From: Leishmania martiniquensis
Lineage: Eukaryota > Euglenozoa > Kinetoplastea > Trypanosomatida > Trypanosomatidae
Direction: 5' to 3'
Assembly: GCF_017916325.1 (NCBI RefSeq)
Contig: NC_090169.1
Span: 1,192,501-1,247,500 of the forward strand
DNA length: 55,000 nt
Below the pieces are notes generated by a model that made no database searches, was not told where the DNA came from, and saw only the letters and a list, made by a program, of their open reading frames with translations. Positions 1 through 10,744 of this stretch are shown piece after piece. Numbering within the stretch: the stretch's first letter is position 1; each line of letters starts with the position of its first letter. A program made the position numbers and the translations under genes.

Positions 1-140
1 CATTTCTGATTGCTGTTCGCTCTCTTGCTCCTGCCCGTGACAGTGCTCCTCCGGCCAGGTCGCTGCACAGTGAAGTCGCTTAATTCTCTTGCGCGGGTCT
101 GTGCTCGTGCGAGGACCTATTCGAGAGCGGCACACACAAG

Positions 141-1439
141 ATGAGCACCTCACATTACTCTGCACACGATTCTGTCGGGAGCGAAAAAGGGACGGATGAG
201 CCCCACTCGTCGCCGTCACCGCAGCGTGAGGCGGAGGAACAAAAATGGGACATAACGGTTTCTTTTTCGTGTGGCGGATGGTTCCAGATGTACTTTTTCG
301 GCGTCGCGTACGCCCTCGTCGACTCGGGAGTGCTGCAGCGCTGGTACACGGAGGGCAAGCGCGTGCGGTTCACTGGTGTGAGTGCGGGTGCCCTGGCCGC
401 CACGTGCCTTGCCTCTGGGCAGTATGACATGCTAGCAGTGAAGCAGTTCGCCTCGGCCGCTGCCGAGGACTATCGCAGCTCCATGTTTCACTGGTTTCGG
501 GTGAAGAAGTATCTGACGGCCGCCATCGACAACTTCGGCGCTAGCCTGCGCGCTATTGACACAGACACACGCATGCGTCAAGTGCTGTCTAGCGGATCGC
601 TTGAGATCGGCGTGACGGTCCTGCCGAGTTTCAAGTCGCGCCTGATTAGCTGCTTCTCAACCTACGCTGCCATTCGCGAGACGCTCCTCGCATCCTGCTG
701 CCTCGTTCCGCTTGTCGGTTTGCCGTTCAAGATGGAGAGCACTGGGGAGTGGTGCGCCGACGGCGGCATCAGCAACTTCACGCCACGCATGGATGAGGAG
801 GGGACTATTTCCATATCAGCCATGTACTTCCAGGATGCCTCGGTGCGACCACGTGTGTTTGTGCCGTCATGGTGGGCGCTGCGTCCACCGAGCACGGAAA
901 AGTACAACAACCTGTTTTGGATGGGGTACAACGACATGATTGACTACCTCGTCTCCGCGGGGCACCTTAGCGTGCGCAACGGCAACTCCCTCCTCAAGCA
1001 GGAGATTGACTTCCGGGTACACGATACCTACATCGATGTCGCTTTTACCTTTTTCATGGAGCTCATGATGCTGATTTACATCAGGCCTGTTGTCGTTGTC
1101 TTTGTCTACGTGGAGCTCGCCATCTCGATGGTGTGGTGGGCGGCCAAGGGCATCCTCACATGGGATTCCACGTCACTCCGTAACCTTTACGACGGGTTCC
1201 GCAACTCCGTCTCGCTCCGCACGCTGGGGAGACTAATGCTGGGCTCGAGGATACCGAGCAACGAGGAGCGACTATCTCGGCAAAGTAGAGTGTTTCGCGT
1301 CTTCGATCCGGTGGCACTGGGCGGCAACAAACAGACCGGTCGTGAGTGCTGGAGTCCAAGGGGTGCGGTGCTGCTTGGTCGCGTGCCCACGCTCTCGCCA
1401 CATGCACGGCTCAGCGCTGACGCTATTCAAAACAAATAA
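141..1439 (+). CDS. Patatin-like phospholipase domain protein
   Basis: The 432-residue product is a probable serine lipid acyl hydrolase of the patatin/PNPLA fold. A glycine-containing strand-turn near residues 43-55 (SCGGWFQMYFFGV) stands where the oxyanion hole is expected. The nucleophile elbow GVSAG is at 79-83 with Ser81, and the catalytic dyad partner is the DGG motif at 207-209 with Asp207. The oxyanion loop is not the canonical GGGxRG, so substrate class is uncertain. A long hydrophobic stretch at about 299-336 suggests membrane association towards the C terminus. The ATG at 141 is the first after a pyrimidine-rich run ending in CAG at 41-43, a plausible spliced-leader acceptor. The domain call rests on motifs only; the lipid substrate cannot be told. 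Confidence 0.85.
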   Translation: MSTSHYSAHDSVGSEKGTDEPHSSPSPQREAEEQKWDITVSFSCGGWFQMYFFGVAYALVDSGVLQRWYTEGKRVRFTGVSAGALAATCLASGQYDMLAVKQFASAAAEDYRSSMFHWFRVKKYLTAAIDNFGASLRAIDTDTRMRQVLSSGSLEIGVTVLPSFKSRLISCFSTYAAIRETLLASCCLVPLVGLPFKMESTGEWCADGGISNFTPRMDEEGTISISAMYFQDASVRPRVFVPSWWALRPPSTEKYNNLFWMGYNDMIDYLVSAGHLSVRNGNSLLKQEIDFRVHDTYIDVAFTFFMELMMLIYIRPVVVVFVYVELAISMVWWAAKGILTWDSTSLRNLYDGFRNSVSLRTLGRLMLGSRIPSNEERLSRQSRVFRVFDPVALGGNKQTGRECWSPRGAVLLGRVPTLSPHARLSADAIQNK

Positions 1440-2095
1440 GCGAATGAAAGGCAAGCGACGACATGCACACACTCGACGAGATCGCGGCAGGTGTTCCTCC
1501 CACAAACTTCCGTTCTACGCTGTACCCCCGGCTGGTTCGATGGGAGCTGGACTTGGACGTTAGGGTTGGGGGTGGAGGGGGAGAATCAGATGCAAGAGTG
1601 GGTGGGATCTGGCTGTGCTAGCGGAACTGCTTCAGCGGACGAGCATTGTCTTCGTGGAGTGCGCAAAGCGTGCGATGCACCCTCTTGCCCTTAATTGTGC
1701 CTCACATATGCCAGGCGCGCAGACGAGAAGCAGGGAGGTAATAAGTGGGCGTGCGCGCGCGACAAGATTGGTGGAGGAGCGTCCTGGCGTCATTGGAGAT
1801 ACCGCTTGAGACTATGGTGACGGAGGCAGTCGTAAGCACATGAGCTCGGGTAGGCAGGGGACTGGCGGGCCCCCCTTTTCTTCAGTTGTGTCTCGTCTAC
1901 GTCATCCACGGGTGATGCTGTTTCCGCTGATGACTTCATAAACCGACGACATTCGCTTCTTCATTCCTCCAGTGAGTCGAAAGGGACCATCTCGTGCATA
2001 TGCTCGTGTGCCCCCATGGGCGACCTTTTTTTCCTTCCGCCCCTCTATCCCTTCGCTTGTCGGTCACCTGCTCACCCTGAGGAGGCGAAAGGGTT

Positions 2096-2543
2096 CAGCT
2101 AAGCGCGCTGTACATCTGGGCCCGGCAGCCGCGCGTCGAGGATGCCAGCCAGCCGCTCTCCCTGCCAATGGACGAGCCCCTTCTGTTGGAAGCAAAGGGC
2201 CGTGGGACTACGAGCGGTCGGAAAGCAGAGCGTTGTTGCATCGCTCTGCCACTGTCGAAGATCACGCCCTGGCTCGTGTTGCGCCGGAGTGACGTGCTCC
2301 ACGTGCACACTGCCCGGCCCCCGCTCCGCCTGCTGGCGTAGGGAGGGCTTGAGCTACGCCGAGGCGGCGCGCACCACTTGGCTACCGGCGTCATGTGAGC
2401 TGCTGAGGCGACCTGCCTGGGGACTAGTGGGTGTAAGAGCGTGGCAGGGAACGTGCTCCGGTCATGGAGCGGGATGCAATGCAGCGAGGCATGATCACGC
2501 CTGCTTCACATCCTGCCCCTTCCCCTCCCCACCCAACGCGAGG
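2096..2543 (+). repeat. 448-bp direct repeat, copy 1
   Basis: Read base by base, this segment is identical to 6718-7165 (constant offset 4622). Identity stops abruptly at both ends: T2095 versus G6717, and T2544 versus C7166. It is GC-rich, unlike the surrounding pyrimidine-rich spacer. No target-site duplication is visible and there is no obvious A-tail on either strand. Open frames exist on both strands but resemble no known protein. Size and intergenic position fit a SIDER-class Leishmania retroposon or a repeat of the kind used for gene amplification; the absence of divergence is unusual for SIDERs. Confidence 0.95.
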
Positions 2544-5500
2544 TGCATTGTTTTCCGGGAGATAACGCTCGGGAGAGTCGCTGAGGTGAGGGCGCGGACG
2601 CGCGGGGCAGCAAAGGGAGAGCTTCACTCGTCATGCTCATGCGACGGAAGTTGTACGCGCGAACTGGAAAGAAGACAGCAACCGCAATGTGTATAGCTGA
2701 CTCTCCTGCGCGCCCTCGACTCTTGGGCCTTCCAACTCGTCAGGTGAGGGTGCACGTGAACGAACGTCGCTTTCTTCTTTTGCTTGTGCGTCTTGATTGC
2801 TTTGGTAGCCTCTGCCTGCGCTTGTCACAAGTACACTCAGGCGTTCGGTACTTGTCACTGCTTCCATTGTGACTCGTCCCGTATGCCAGACATTAGAGGA
2901 AGGGAGAGGAGCGCACGGAAACACGCGCGGAGTAGACGGTTTTCCACACACGCCTTTCTCCCTTGATGCCAAATATGCCACACCCGGAAAGAGACGGCTC
3001 GGCTGCCGCGCCTGACGTATCCAGTCAAGGAGGAAGTGCGATCGGAAAGATTTGCAGCACCGTGAAGGCGACGGTATTGTTTGGCGCATGTGGGTGCGCG
3101 CACTGGTGCTCTAGCTGAGTCGCTTCGGCTACACGACCCTATTCTTGTAGTTGCCGCCACTCTCCTTTTCTCGTTCTGCATGTGGCATTACTGCGTGCAC
3201 CCGTGGGTCTCGCATACGTCTGTGTTCTCTTCGTTCATGTCGGCGCGCGCCTTCGCTTTTGCTGCTCAGGCGATGAAAGTGTCGAGCCGTTCAGTTTTTT
3301 TGTTCGCCTGCGCGTCCGCGTCGCTTCCTCTATTTTCACCCTATTCTGAGAGAGCGCTGGCCACACTTCCCTCTCTACTTTTCCTCAGCAATTTCTAGCC
3401 CGGTTCCTCTCTCGCTTCGTGTCTGCGCGGTCGTGAATTCTATTGCGGTTGGCCCATGGGTTTATGTTTTCTTCGGCGTGGCATGTCTGTGCGTGTGGTT
3501 CCTGGTCCGTATTTTCATAGACACGAATGTAGGTGTGTGAGTGACTCTCTTCAAACTTCATGCGTGATACCCACTTGATCTCCCTTTTTTTGTTCGTTCA
3601 TCGAGGCAGTTTTCCTTTTTTCGAGTGTGTTGTGTTGTGGCTCCGCATGTTGGCTGCTACCCGCACCTCTTTTTCAAGTTTCTAAGCAACATTTGTCGCT
3701 CATGTAGTTTCGGATTTAATACTTGATAAATGGCTCCTCTTTTTTTCTTTGCCAACGCCTCTTCGCCCTTTGGGGTCCTCTCACACTCCGTATATTTCGC
3801 TCTGTTTGTCTGTTGGTGCCGCTGTGTTGGTACTCGCTACTGAGGTGCTTCCGTTTCTGGGGGGGGGCAGTCGCGCAGTGTCGTGCGCACAAGCTCAAAG
3901 AAGAGTATTTCCTCCTCCGCGCATCACGTGAGCTCGATGTCATTTTTTTTCCTTCTGCATAAGGCATATAGCTTCGTTTTTGGTGGTGTTCTCTGCATGT
4001 GGGTCCGTCACAGCTTTTGCTGCACTTGATCTCTTTGTTGTTACACCGTTATGCGAGTGGGGCTGTTAAAGATTCGGGCGCGCTTCGCCAATACTAAAGT
4101 GATGACTGCTGTGCTTTCTTCACTGTAGCATCCCACTTTTCACAGCTGATGTCTCTACAGGAGAGACACGGGTGCAGCTCCGGCTGCAGATACCCGGTAG
4201 TGAGCGCCTCTAGAGTCGAAAGATGAAGGCCTCGACACCCAGTGTAGTAAATGTGCTCAAGCGCATCGAGAAGCCCTCCGTTCCCCCGTTCCGGATCTCT
4301 CATTCAAAATGCTGCGATGCTAGAGGAAGTGAGCGTGTGTAAGGGGAATTCGTGTGTGTGTGCGGGTCTTGACATGCTTGTGCTGCGTTTCTGCCTGCTG
4401 CTCGCCCCATCACTCTCCCCTTTTGGCCCCCTCCCTCCCATTCCCCCTCCTCCCCCCGCTGCCAAAAACAAACAAGCAAAACGTTAGCGTCCAATCATAG
4501 AACACATTCCCTTCACCTCTTCTCGTCTGTTCACTGCACCCCCCACCAACACCAACGGTCTGTGCCTCTTTGGGTGTCTGTCTAGCGAATTGGCATGCAT
4601 TTTTTTCTCACCTCAGCTTTATGAGTATTGTTTCGATGATGTTCAGCTTGGATGAACCCTCCGCCTAAAACCGTTCCGCTCCGCTTCGGTGTCGCTCGTT
4701 TGCTGAGCATTCTCGATTTGCTACGCTCACACACAAGCTCCTCCTCTTGCACTTCTTCCCGCGGCGGTGGGCTGTGGCTGTTGTTTTTTCCCCTCGGCGG
4801 GGGTGGTGGTGGTAGCTCACACTAAGTCCTCACGTCAGTGACTGTGTGCTTTCTCTCGTCACCCTTCCCACCCCTTGTCATTTTGCTTCCTTCCCGCGGC
4901 TACCGGGTCTACGTCAGCAAGATCCCTTTGCCCGCGCTCGTCCTCCTCTTTCCGGCGCTCACGCGCCTGGCTCACAGATGTGTGGCACGATTAGGACCGT
5001 TTGGCGCCCTCATATGAGCTTTTCATATGAGAAGGGTGTTCGTATTCTCTGCGTACCCCACTTCATCGCCCCTTCGATGATGACCTCTTTTTGGGGGGGG
5101 CTCTGTTTTCGGTTGCTCTTCTTTGAATAGGTCCTCTTTCCCCTCCCCCCGACTTCCCACCTCGCCTCAAGCTTTCTTTTGTTCGGCGAGTCAATGGGCC
5201 GCGTACGGCTCGGCCCCATCCGCTGCGCTTGCACTGAACCGGTCGAGGACGCACCAGACTGTCGGTCACGCTGCCCAAGTCCTTTTCGCTTTTCTGCCTA
5301 TAGCACTTCTCTTGCCTCCGTTCACCTCTTGACTGTGTTTTCTTTTGTTGTGGGAAGGAGGCCCCACGCCTGAGCCGTCGAGATGGCACAGCCGCAGCTG
5401 TTGCAGAGCGGAGCAAGTGAGCGATGGCCTATGGAATTCGAAAGAGATGAACGGTACGCATAGAGCTCTTCCTTGAGGTAATACTATTTCCAAGACAGTG

Positions 5501-6717
5501 AATGGGTTCCCTGGTGGCGATGGGGCATCTCTCCTCGAGGTTGTCATCGAGATGACACTTTCATTCGCTTTATCGTTCGGCTTCGCTCTTTTCCAAAATC
5601 TATTTTCTTCGGGCGAGATTTGTTTTCTTTTTTCGGCTCTCCCTTCTGCGGCTGCTGCGGTCCCGGTGGTGCTGTCGGCGCAGCAAGACCTCTGCCTCGC
5701 TCACTTCTCCCTCTACGCAAGGTGTCACTTGTCGCCCGTTTCATGCTTCAATGCCGCGTATGCGCGGTCACGCGACAGCCGACGCATGAGCCACCGGAAA
5801 CCGGGATTTCGTGTGTGTGTGTGCGTGTGTGTTTGTGTAGGGGTGCGTTTTCAGGACCAGTTATCTTAATGGTGTACGCCCGGCTATGGAGGGGGATTGT
5901 TTAGGGTCGTGGGCCGAACTTCTGCGCTTTCATATCTCGCCCGTCTTGGGCTTTTGTATCGAATATCTTCTCTGAAAGAACGGATCCGCGGGACCTAGTT
6001 CCGCATTTTGAACGCTCGCACGCGGCAGACACTCGCCTGTCGTGAAACAGAAGGCGAAGCATTCTCAACTCTACACGAAAAATGCTTTGCACATTGGTAA
6101 TTACCTTGTCGACGTAGAGCGCGCATTTTTCTTTTGGCGCATACCGGATAGCCGTAAGTTCTTCCAGCGCACGCAGTGCCCCTCCCTTATCACCCTGTGC
6201 AGCGAAGCCCACGCATGGGGAAAGCTTCAGACCGTTTGCGTACGTTCGTGCAGCCTTGTACAGCTCTCCTTTATTGGCCGCTTCCCTGACCCCCTTTTTC
6301 ATCTGTTGTACCGTTAGCAGCGACGCGGTCAGCCGCTGACGAAAACGATGAAGCTGAAGGGTTTTCTTTTTTTGCTGTGTACTTCTCGCCGTCTGTCAAG
6401 GGGGAGCGCCACACGAAGGAAGCTCCCATGATTTTCTGGCAGCCTTCCGGTATTTTTCTGTCACTCTTCCTTGGCTCCCTCGACGCCACTCCCTCTCGCG
6501 CCGTGTATTCCTCCTCCTTTCATTGGCGGAGGTGCACAGTGGGTGACGATGGGGCATATTCGTGTGTGTTTTCATGTTCTCCACTCGCCGTAGCGGTTGA
6601 TACATGGATATTGCGCTCCTCTTCTCACGCCGCTCCGTACTGGAGTACGGTCGGCTGTTGCGCGCCAGGATTTCCTCTATTTTTTTAAGCGCCTTTTCCC
6701 TTTCTGCGAAGCATGTG

Positions 6718-7165
6718 CAGCTAAGCGCGCTGTACATCTGGGCCCGGCAGCCGCGCGTCGAGGATGCCAGCCAGCCGCTCTCCCTGCCAATGGACGAGCC
6801 CCTTCTGTTGGAAGCAAAGGGCCGTGGGACTACGAGCGGTCGGAAAGCAGAGCGTTGTTGCATCGCTCTGCCACTGTCGAAGATCACGCCCTGGCTCGTG
6901 TTGCGCCGGAGTGACGTGCTCCACGTGCACACTGCCCGGCCCCCGCTCCGCCTGCTGGCGTAGGGAGGGCTTGAGCTACGCCGAGGCGGCGCGCACCACT
7001 TGGCTACCGGCGTCATGTGAGCTGCTGAGGCGACCTGCCTGGGGACTAGTGGGTGTAAGAGCGTGGCAGGGAACGTGCTCCGGTCATGGAGCGGGATGCA
7101 ATGCAGCGAGGCATGATCACGCCTGCTTCACATCCTGCCCCTTCCCCTCCCCACCCAACGCGAGG
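6718..7165 (+). repeat. 448-bp direct repeat, copy 2
   Basis: This is the second perfect copy of the 2096-2543 element, in the same orientation, with 4174 bp between the copies. Flanking sequence on both sides is unrelated to that of copy 1, so the duplicated unit is the 448-bp block itself and not a larger tandem segment. The open frame running from it to 7444 is made of repeat plus unique downstream sequence and shows no protein-like features. Confidence 0.95.
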
Positions 7166-7882
7166 CCGGTTACACGGCTATGTCGATGTGAGCTCAACTT
7201 GTGTGCCGTGCGAGAGTGGATTAAACGAACGTTTTTGCCGGTCACACGAGTGATGCTGCACGTGCCTATCTCGATATCCCTAACGACATCTCTGTGTGAT
7301 ACTGCATGTACGTATCGCGTTGAGGGTACATGCCATTCCTTCTACTATGAAGATGGGGTTCGTGAAGCTCTGTCTGCTAAGTTTCACAACATTTACGCAG
7401 AAAAGAAAGTAATCGTGGTTACACTGCTGAGTTTGTTACGATAGTTTATGTGCAGGAAACTTGCAAGTGGACGAGTGCTGCTCTTCCTCGACAGCAGACT
7501 CGTTCATTCAGTGGGCACCACTTGAGGCGGAGTACAACCTGACTCTGTCGACGTCGGCCGCACTGGCAGCGCTGGCATGCCTCGAACAGAGGCGATTCCT
7601 GTGCTGTGCGCGGTACTGCCCATTGTGGCGCGCCCGTCGGTTCCATACGCTGCCGCGCGTTTATGCATTGACAGGGTTTCCCATCTCACCTCAGCATTAA
7701 TGGGATGTATCTCCATGCTCCCCGCTACGTCTGTCTTCCTTGCTGCCTCCCTCCCTCTTTCTTCCACTATCTCATGCGCTACAAAACCGATTCCTGGGCC
7801 GCACAAAATGAAAGCAGGGAACTCGTAGTCCAAACTGGATCGACCACGTTTTGCAGTACGAGCAGCTCTCTTGGCGCGGCCG

Positions 7883-8152
7883 ATGCTGTGTCTCACGCAC
7901 CGCGCGCTGATGCGGCGCTCGCAGGCGATTCTGGAACAAAAGTTCAGCAGCCATAGCAGTGGTGGCAGCCCCGCCACAGACACGTCCGTCGCTGGTAAAG
8001 TGAAGGCAGAATTGAAGAAGATGATAAAAATTCAGCTGGTGCTCATCCCTATCTGCGTAGTTTTCATGGTGTGGATGTACCCCACACCCACCGAGGAGGA
8101 CGAGCGGCGGATGCGGCTGGAGTATGAACGAAATGCTGGCTGGAAGACATAG
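7883..8152 (+). CDS. Small single-pass membrane protein, probably mitochondrial
   Basis: An 89-residue protein if started at the first ATG; the open frame extends four codons further upstream to a TTG, which I do not use. The N terminus (MLCLTHRALMRRSQA) is basic, without acidic residues, as in a mitochondrial presequence. One hydrophobic segment at about 49-65 is followed by a short charged tail (YPTPTEEDERRMRLEYERNAGW) that looks conserved in character. A YP followed by an MRLEY-type motif after a single TM segment weakly recalls the cytochrome-oxidase assembly protein SMIM20/MITRAC7; this is only a suggestion. A pyrimidine tract at 7734-7766 with first AGs at 7814-7817 would remove a short upstream ORF (7808-7828) from the mRNA. 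Confidence 0.7.
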   Translation: MLCLTHRALMRRSQAILEQKFSSHSSGGSPATDTSVAGKVKAELKKMIKIQLVLIPICVVFMVWMYPTPTEEDERRMRLEYERNAGWKT

Positions 8153-8880
8153 CTTGACTGCCTGGCAGTCGCGCCGGTGTTTATCCTCTTGCCCGAGGAC
8201 ACGTGGGTTTGTGAACGCACGTGCACGGCATCTTGCTCTCACGACATGCCTAACAGTGCTTCGCGTTGTGGAAGGACGGTGAAAAGTGTTAAGTTCAAAG
8301 GTAGCGAGAAAAAAACGTGCGCAGGAAACGAAAACCAAAGACACTCACCGCGCCGCGTAGAGACTAGCGCGTGTGCGAGTTGGCGAACAGCGGCGGCGCT
8401 GTGCGCTACTGGCTACTCTTTCCTCTCTTGGTGCGCTGACTTGCTGAGGTCAGTGCGGTTCTGATGTGGCACAGGTGCTCCTGAACAGATGTCCGCCACA
8501 CAAGTTAAACAGCATCCTTACTCCTCAACACGCTGCTGTTCTCGTCTTTTCTTCTCTGCTTCGCAACCGCCACATCGCTGCCGGGATACAGGCACTCGCG
8601 GCATGACGCGCAGTCACCTTTTACCAGGGGACAGCAAAGATCGCATCGTTTTCTTTTTTTTGGCATCGCCATCGTCCTTGCGCCGAAGCGGCCACGCGCG
8701 CGATCTCCTCTTAAGCGGGAAAGGAGGCCGATCGCACACTGATCCCTGAGACAGAGGCACTGGTCGTAAAGCAGAAGACAGAAACGTTTCGTACAGGGCA
8801 GCGCACCTTCCATCAAATTCTTTCTCCCCCTATAGAGAGAGACTGTGCCCGACTCAGAGACGTCGTTAGGCGTCGAACGT
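8153..8880. other. Spacer between small membrane protein and thioredoxin-like gene
   Basis: Contains the 3' UTR of the preceding gene and, at its end, the pyrimidine tract and AG for the next. I see no gene-like frame. Confidence 0.6.
8818..8835 (+). promoter_or_regulatory. Candidate spliced-leader acceptor for 8881 gene
   Basis: A pyrimidine run (8818-8831) is followed by the first AG at 8834-8835. No ATG lies between it and 8881, so it supports the ATG at 8881 over the GTG-started frame at 8845. Confidence 0.5.
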
Positions 8881-9474
8881 ATGGACAGAGAGAACGGCAA
8901 GATGCTGCAGCGTTCATGCACCTGGCTCTTTCTCAAGCGAATCCTCAAGGTAAGCAAGCCTCCCATGACCGGCTACGAAATCGCCGAGTTGCCTAATGAA
9001 AAAGTCCTTCATGAATTCATGCAGTTCTACCGCTCAAAAGGGGTGGTGGTGATTCTTCACAGCGGCCCCTCGTATGCCGCGTCTGCCGGAGCCTCTTCCA
9101 GCGGGCCACGCTCGCCCCTGACGAGCGCATCGGTGGGATTGTCAGTGAAGGGCAGTGCAACCACGACTGCAGGTTCAGCATCGGCGGCAAAGTCCAAAAC
9201 GACCCTCCTGCATGATCCTCTCACCCGATCATTCATCTCCTCTATTAATGGAATGAACCTCGGCAATCCGGATGAAGTGAAGCTGGCCCTTGTGCCTGGG
9301 CCTCAAGCGCAGAGCTTCGTAGAGGAGTACAACGTCATTACATACCCCACCTCGCTCCTCTTTTTGAATGGGCAGTGCGTGCACCGCGTCGTTGGTGCGC
9401 GCACACGTGAGCTGTCGATCAAGTCTCTCTTCATGCTGCGTAATGGAGGGCGTAACATCTTTTCTCGCGAGTAG
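8881..9474 (+). CDS. Thioredoxin-fold protein lacking active-site cysteines
   Basis: A 197-residue protein. After the strand GVVVILH the classical WCGPC position reads HSGPSY (residues 60-65), so the redox cysteines are replaced. A Ser/Ala/Gly-rich insertion at about 66-107 interrupts the domain. The C-terminal half is typical thioredoxin: EEYNVITYPT with the cis-proline at Pro156, a strand LLFLNG, and VVGARTREL leading into the last helix. The protein is therefore probably structural or substrate-binding and not an oxidoreductase; Cys166 is one remaining cysteine. The frame is open upstream to a GTG at 8845, but the first ATG is 8881, downstream of a plausible trans-splice site. Function unknown. 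Confidence 0.8.
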   Translation: MDRENGKMLQRSCTWLFLKRILKVSKPPMTGYEIAELPNEKVLHEFMQFYRSKGVVVILHSGPSYAASAGASSSGPRSPLTSASVGLSVKGSATTTAGSASAAKSKTTLLHDPLTRSFISSINGMNLGNPDEVKLALVPGPQAQSFVEEYNVITYPTSLLFLNGQCVHRVVGARTRELSIKSLFMLRNGGRNIFSRE

Positions 9475-10744
9475 GCCACGTATGTGTACGGCTGCTCCGG
9501 GGAGCATCTGGGGAAAGTCTTGCCGTGCGCGGATGGAGTGACCCGGTGCTAGGTAAAAGGAGAAGGCGGTGAGCACCTCGCCATGCGGGCGGAGCGCGGG
9601 ATTGGCGGGAGGGGAGGACGCTCTGACGTGAGGCATTCTTTCGGGTGATCTCCTTGGATGTCGGGGGCGAATCATTCGCTCTCTCTTTTCCCCTCTTTTT
9701 GGAGAGGCGGTCGCGGGAGTGCAGCTGCGGGCGGCGCTGTTTGTTGTATAGCAGAGCGCATCTTCGAGTAAAGGCAACTTTCTGCATGAACAAAGAGCAA
9801 TCGAGCAGGAGCAGTGTGTGTTTTTTTTTTGGGGGGTGGCTCGGGAGTCACATGACGTGGGTGCTGGCGGCGTGCCAGATAAAAGAGGAGAAAACGGCAT
9901 CTTAGCCGCTTCACAGATGGGTGTCTTTGTCATGACATCATGGGCTGCGATTTGTGGGCTCAAGGCATGTGTCGGACTTTTTGTGCGCGACATCAGTGCT
10001 CTCCGATGCAGTTGCTTATGTGCCCTTATGTTTCTGCATGCATTGCCATAACTGACATGCGAAGCGGATCGTTTTTTTCTTCGATGCGGCACCGGGTCTT
10101 GCAATTTCTTTTTTTTTTCGTTGTGGTTGACTTCGCGCTAAGGTGTCGTATGACATCATGCTCACCTCTTTCTGTGCGTGCGCCTGCCTGACGCCATGAT
10201 CGTGCCGCTGCGTTCCGCAAGTAAAGAAGAACATCAGCGATGTGAGCTCTTTTTATAAAACGAAAAAAAAAACAAAATTTTCGCATGCGTCTCTTTTTGT
10301 TCGCTGTCTGTGTCTCGTTTGCTCCACGCGTGCGCCTGCGCACTCATGGAAATGATCGCACCTCGCCGAGCCGAGCAGAGGCGGTATCTGACGGGGCGGT
10401 GCCGAGGGTATCGTGAAGAGCACGCTCACAGTCCGCCTCAGGGGCTCTCATCTGGCCTGACTGAGAGACGGTCGCTACATGTGTAGTCCTCTGCGAAGTC
10501 GCACACACCCCGTACCCCCCTTCCCCTCTCTAACTTCGTGCTTTAACATATTTTTTATCGGGCAAAATAATTCAACTTCCCTCCCCAAGCAGCGCCCGAG
10601 AAGGCGTATACGCCCCTCCGTGTGTATAGACGTCAAGACGCGGTCTCATCTCTGGTCCGACTGCGGCCGGCTATCCTTTCCTTTTTCGTTACACGTTTAA
10701 ACTGCTTCTCTTCCTCCGTTTCTGCTGATTCCTTGTGGCTCCCT
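9475..10744. other. Spacer without recognisable gene
   Basis: GC-rich up to about 9700, then homopolymer-rich (poly-T and poly-A runs around 9822, 10074, 10108 and 10260). Pyrimidine tracts at 10507-10530 and 10576-10586, with AG at 10588-10589, probably serve the next gene. A 291-codon antisense frame across 9229-10104 is not credible. Confidence 0.6.

Larger units (their letters stand above)
1440..7882. other. 6.4-kb spacer without a recognisable gene
   Basis: No open frame here has a recognisable domain, and the longest frames run through the 448-bp repeats or through poly-pyrimidine. The stretch contains the 3' UTR of the lipase gene, two identical direct repeats, many T-rich and TG/CT-rich tracts, and near 7734-7766 the pyrimidine tract that probably serves the next gene. 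It is long for an intergenic region in this window; others are about 0.7-3.7 kb. A non-coding RNA or a very short or lineage-specific gene cannot be excluded. Confidence 0.7.

Noticed and set aside
1560..1580. TTAGGG-like bases, and TAACCCTAA near 43218
   Set aside because: Single hexamer-length matches to the telomeric repeat, expected by chance; no array.
6764..7444. 226-codon + strand frame through repeat copy 2
   Set aside because: Half of it is the 448-bp repeat, which is open in several frames on both strands; the same frame in copy 1 ends in unrelated sequence.
8845..8880. Upstream GTG/TTG-started extensions of genes (also at 7871, 10622, 12399, 14555, 17914, 20710, 23078, 26043, 35394, 40183, 44553)
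   Set aside because: A nuclear kinetoplastid gene is expected to start on ATG; the extra residues look like translated leader and usually lie upstream of splice-acceptor-like sites.
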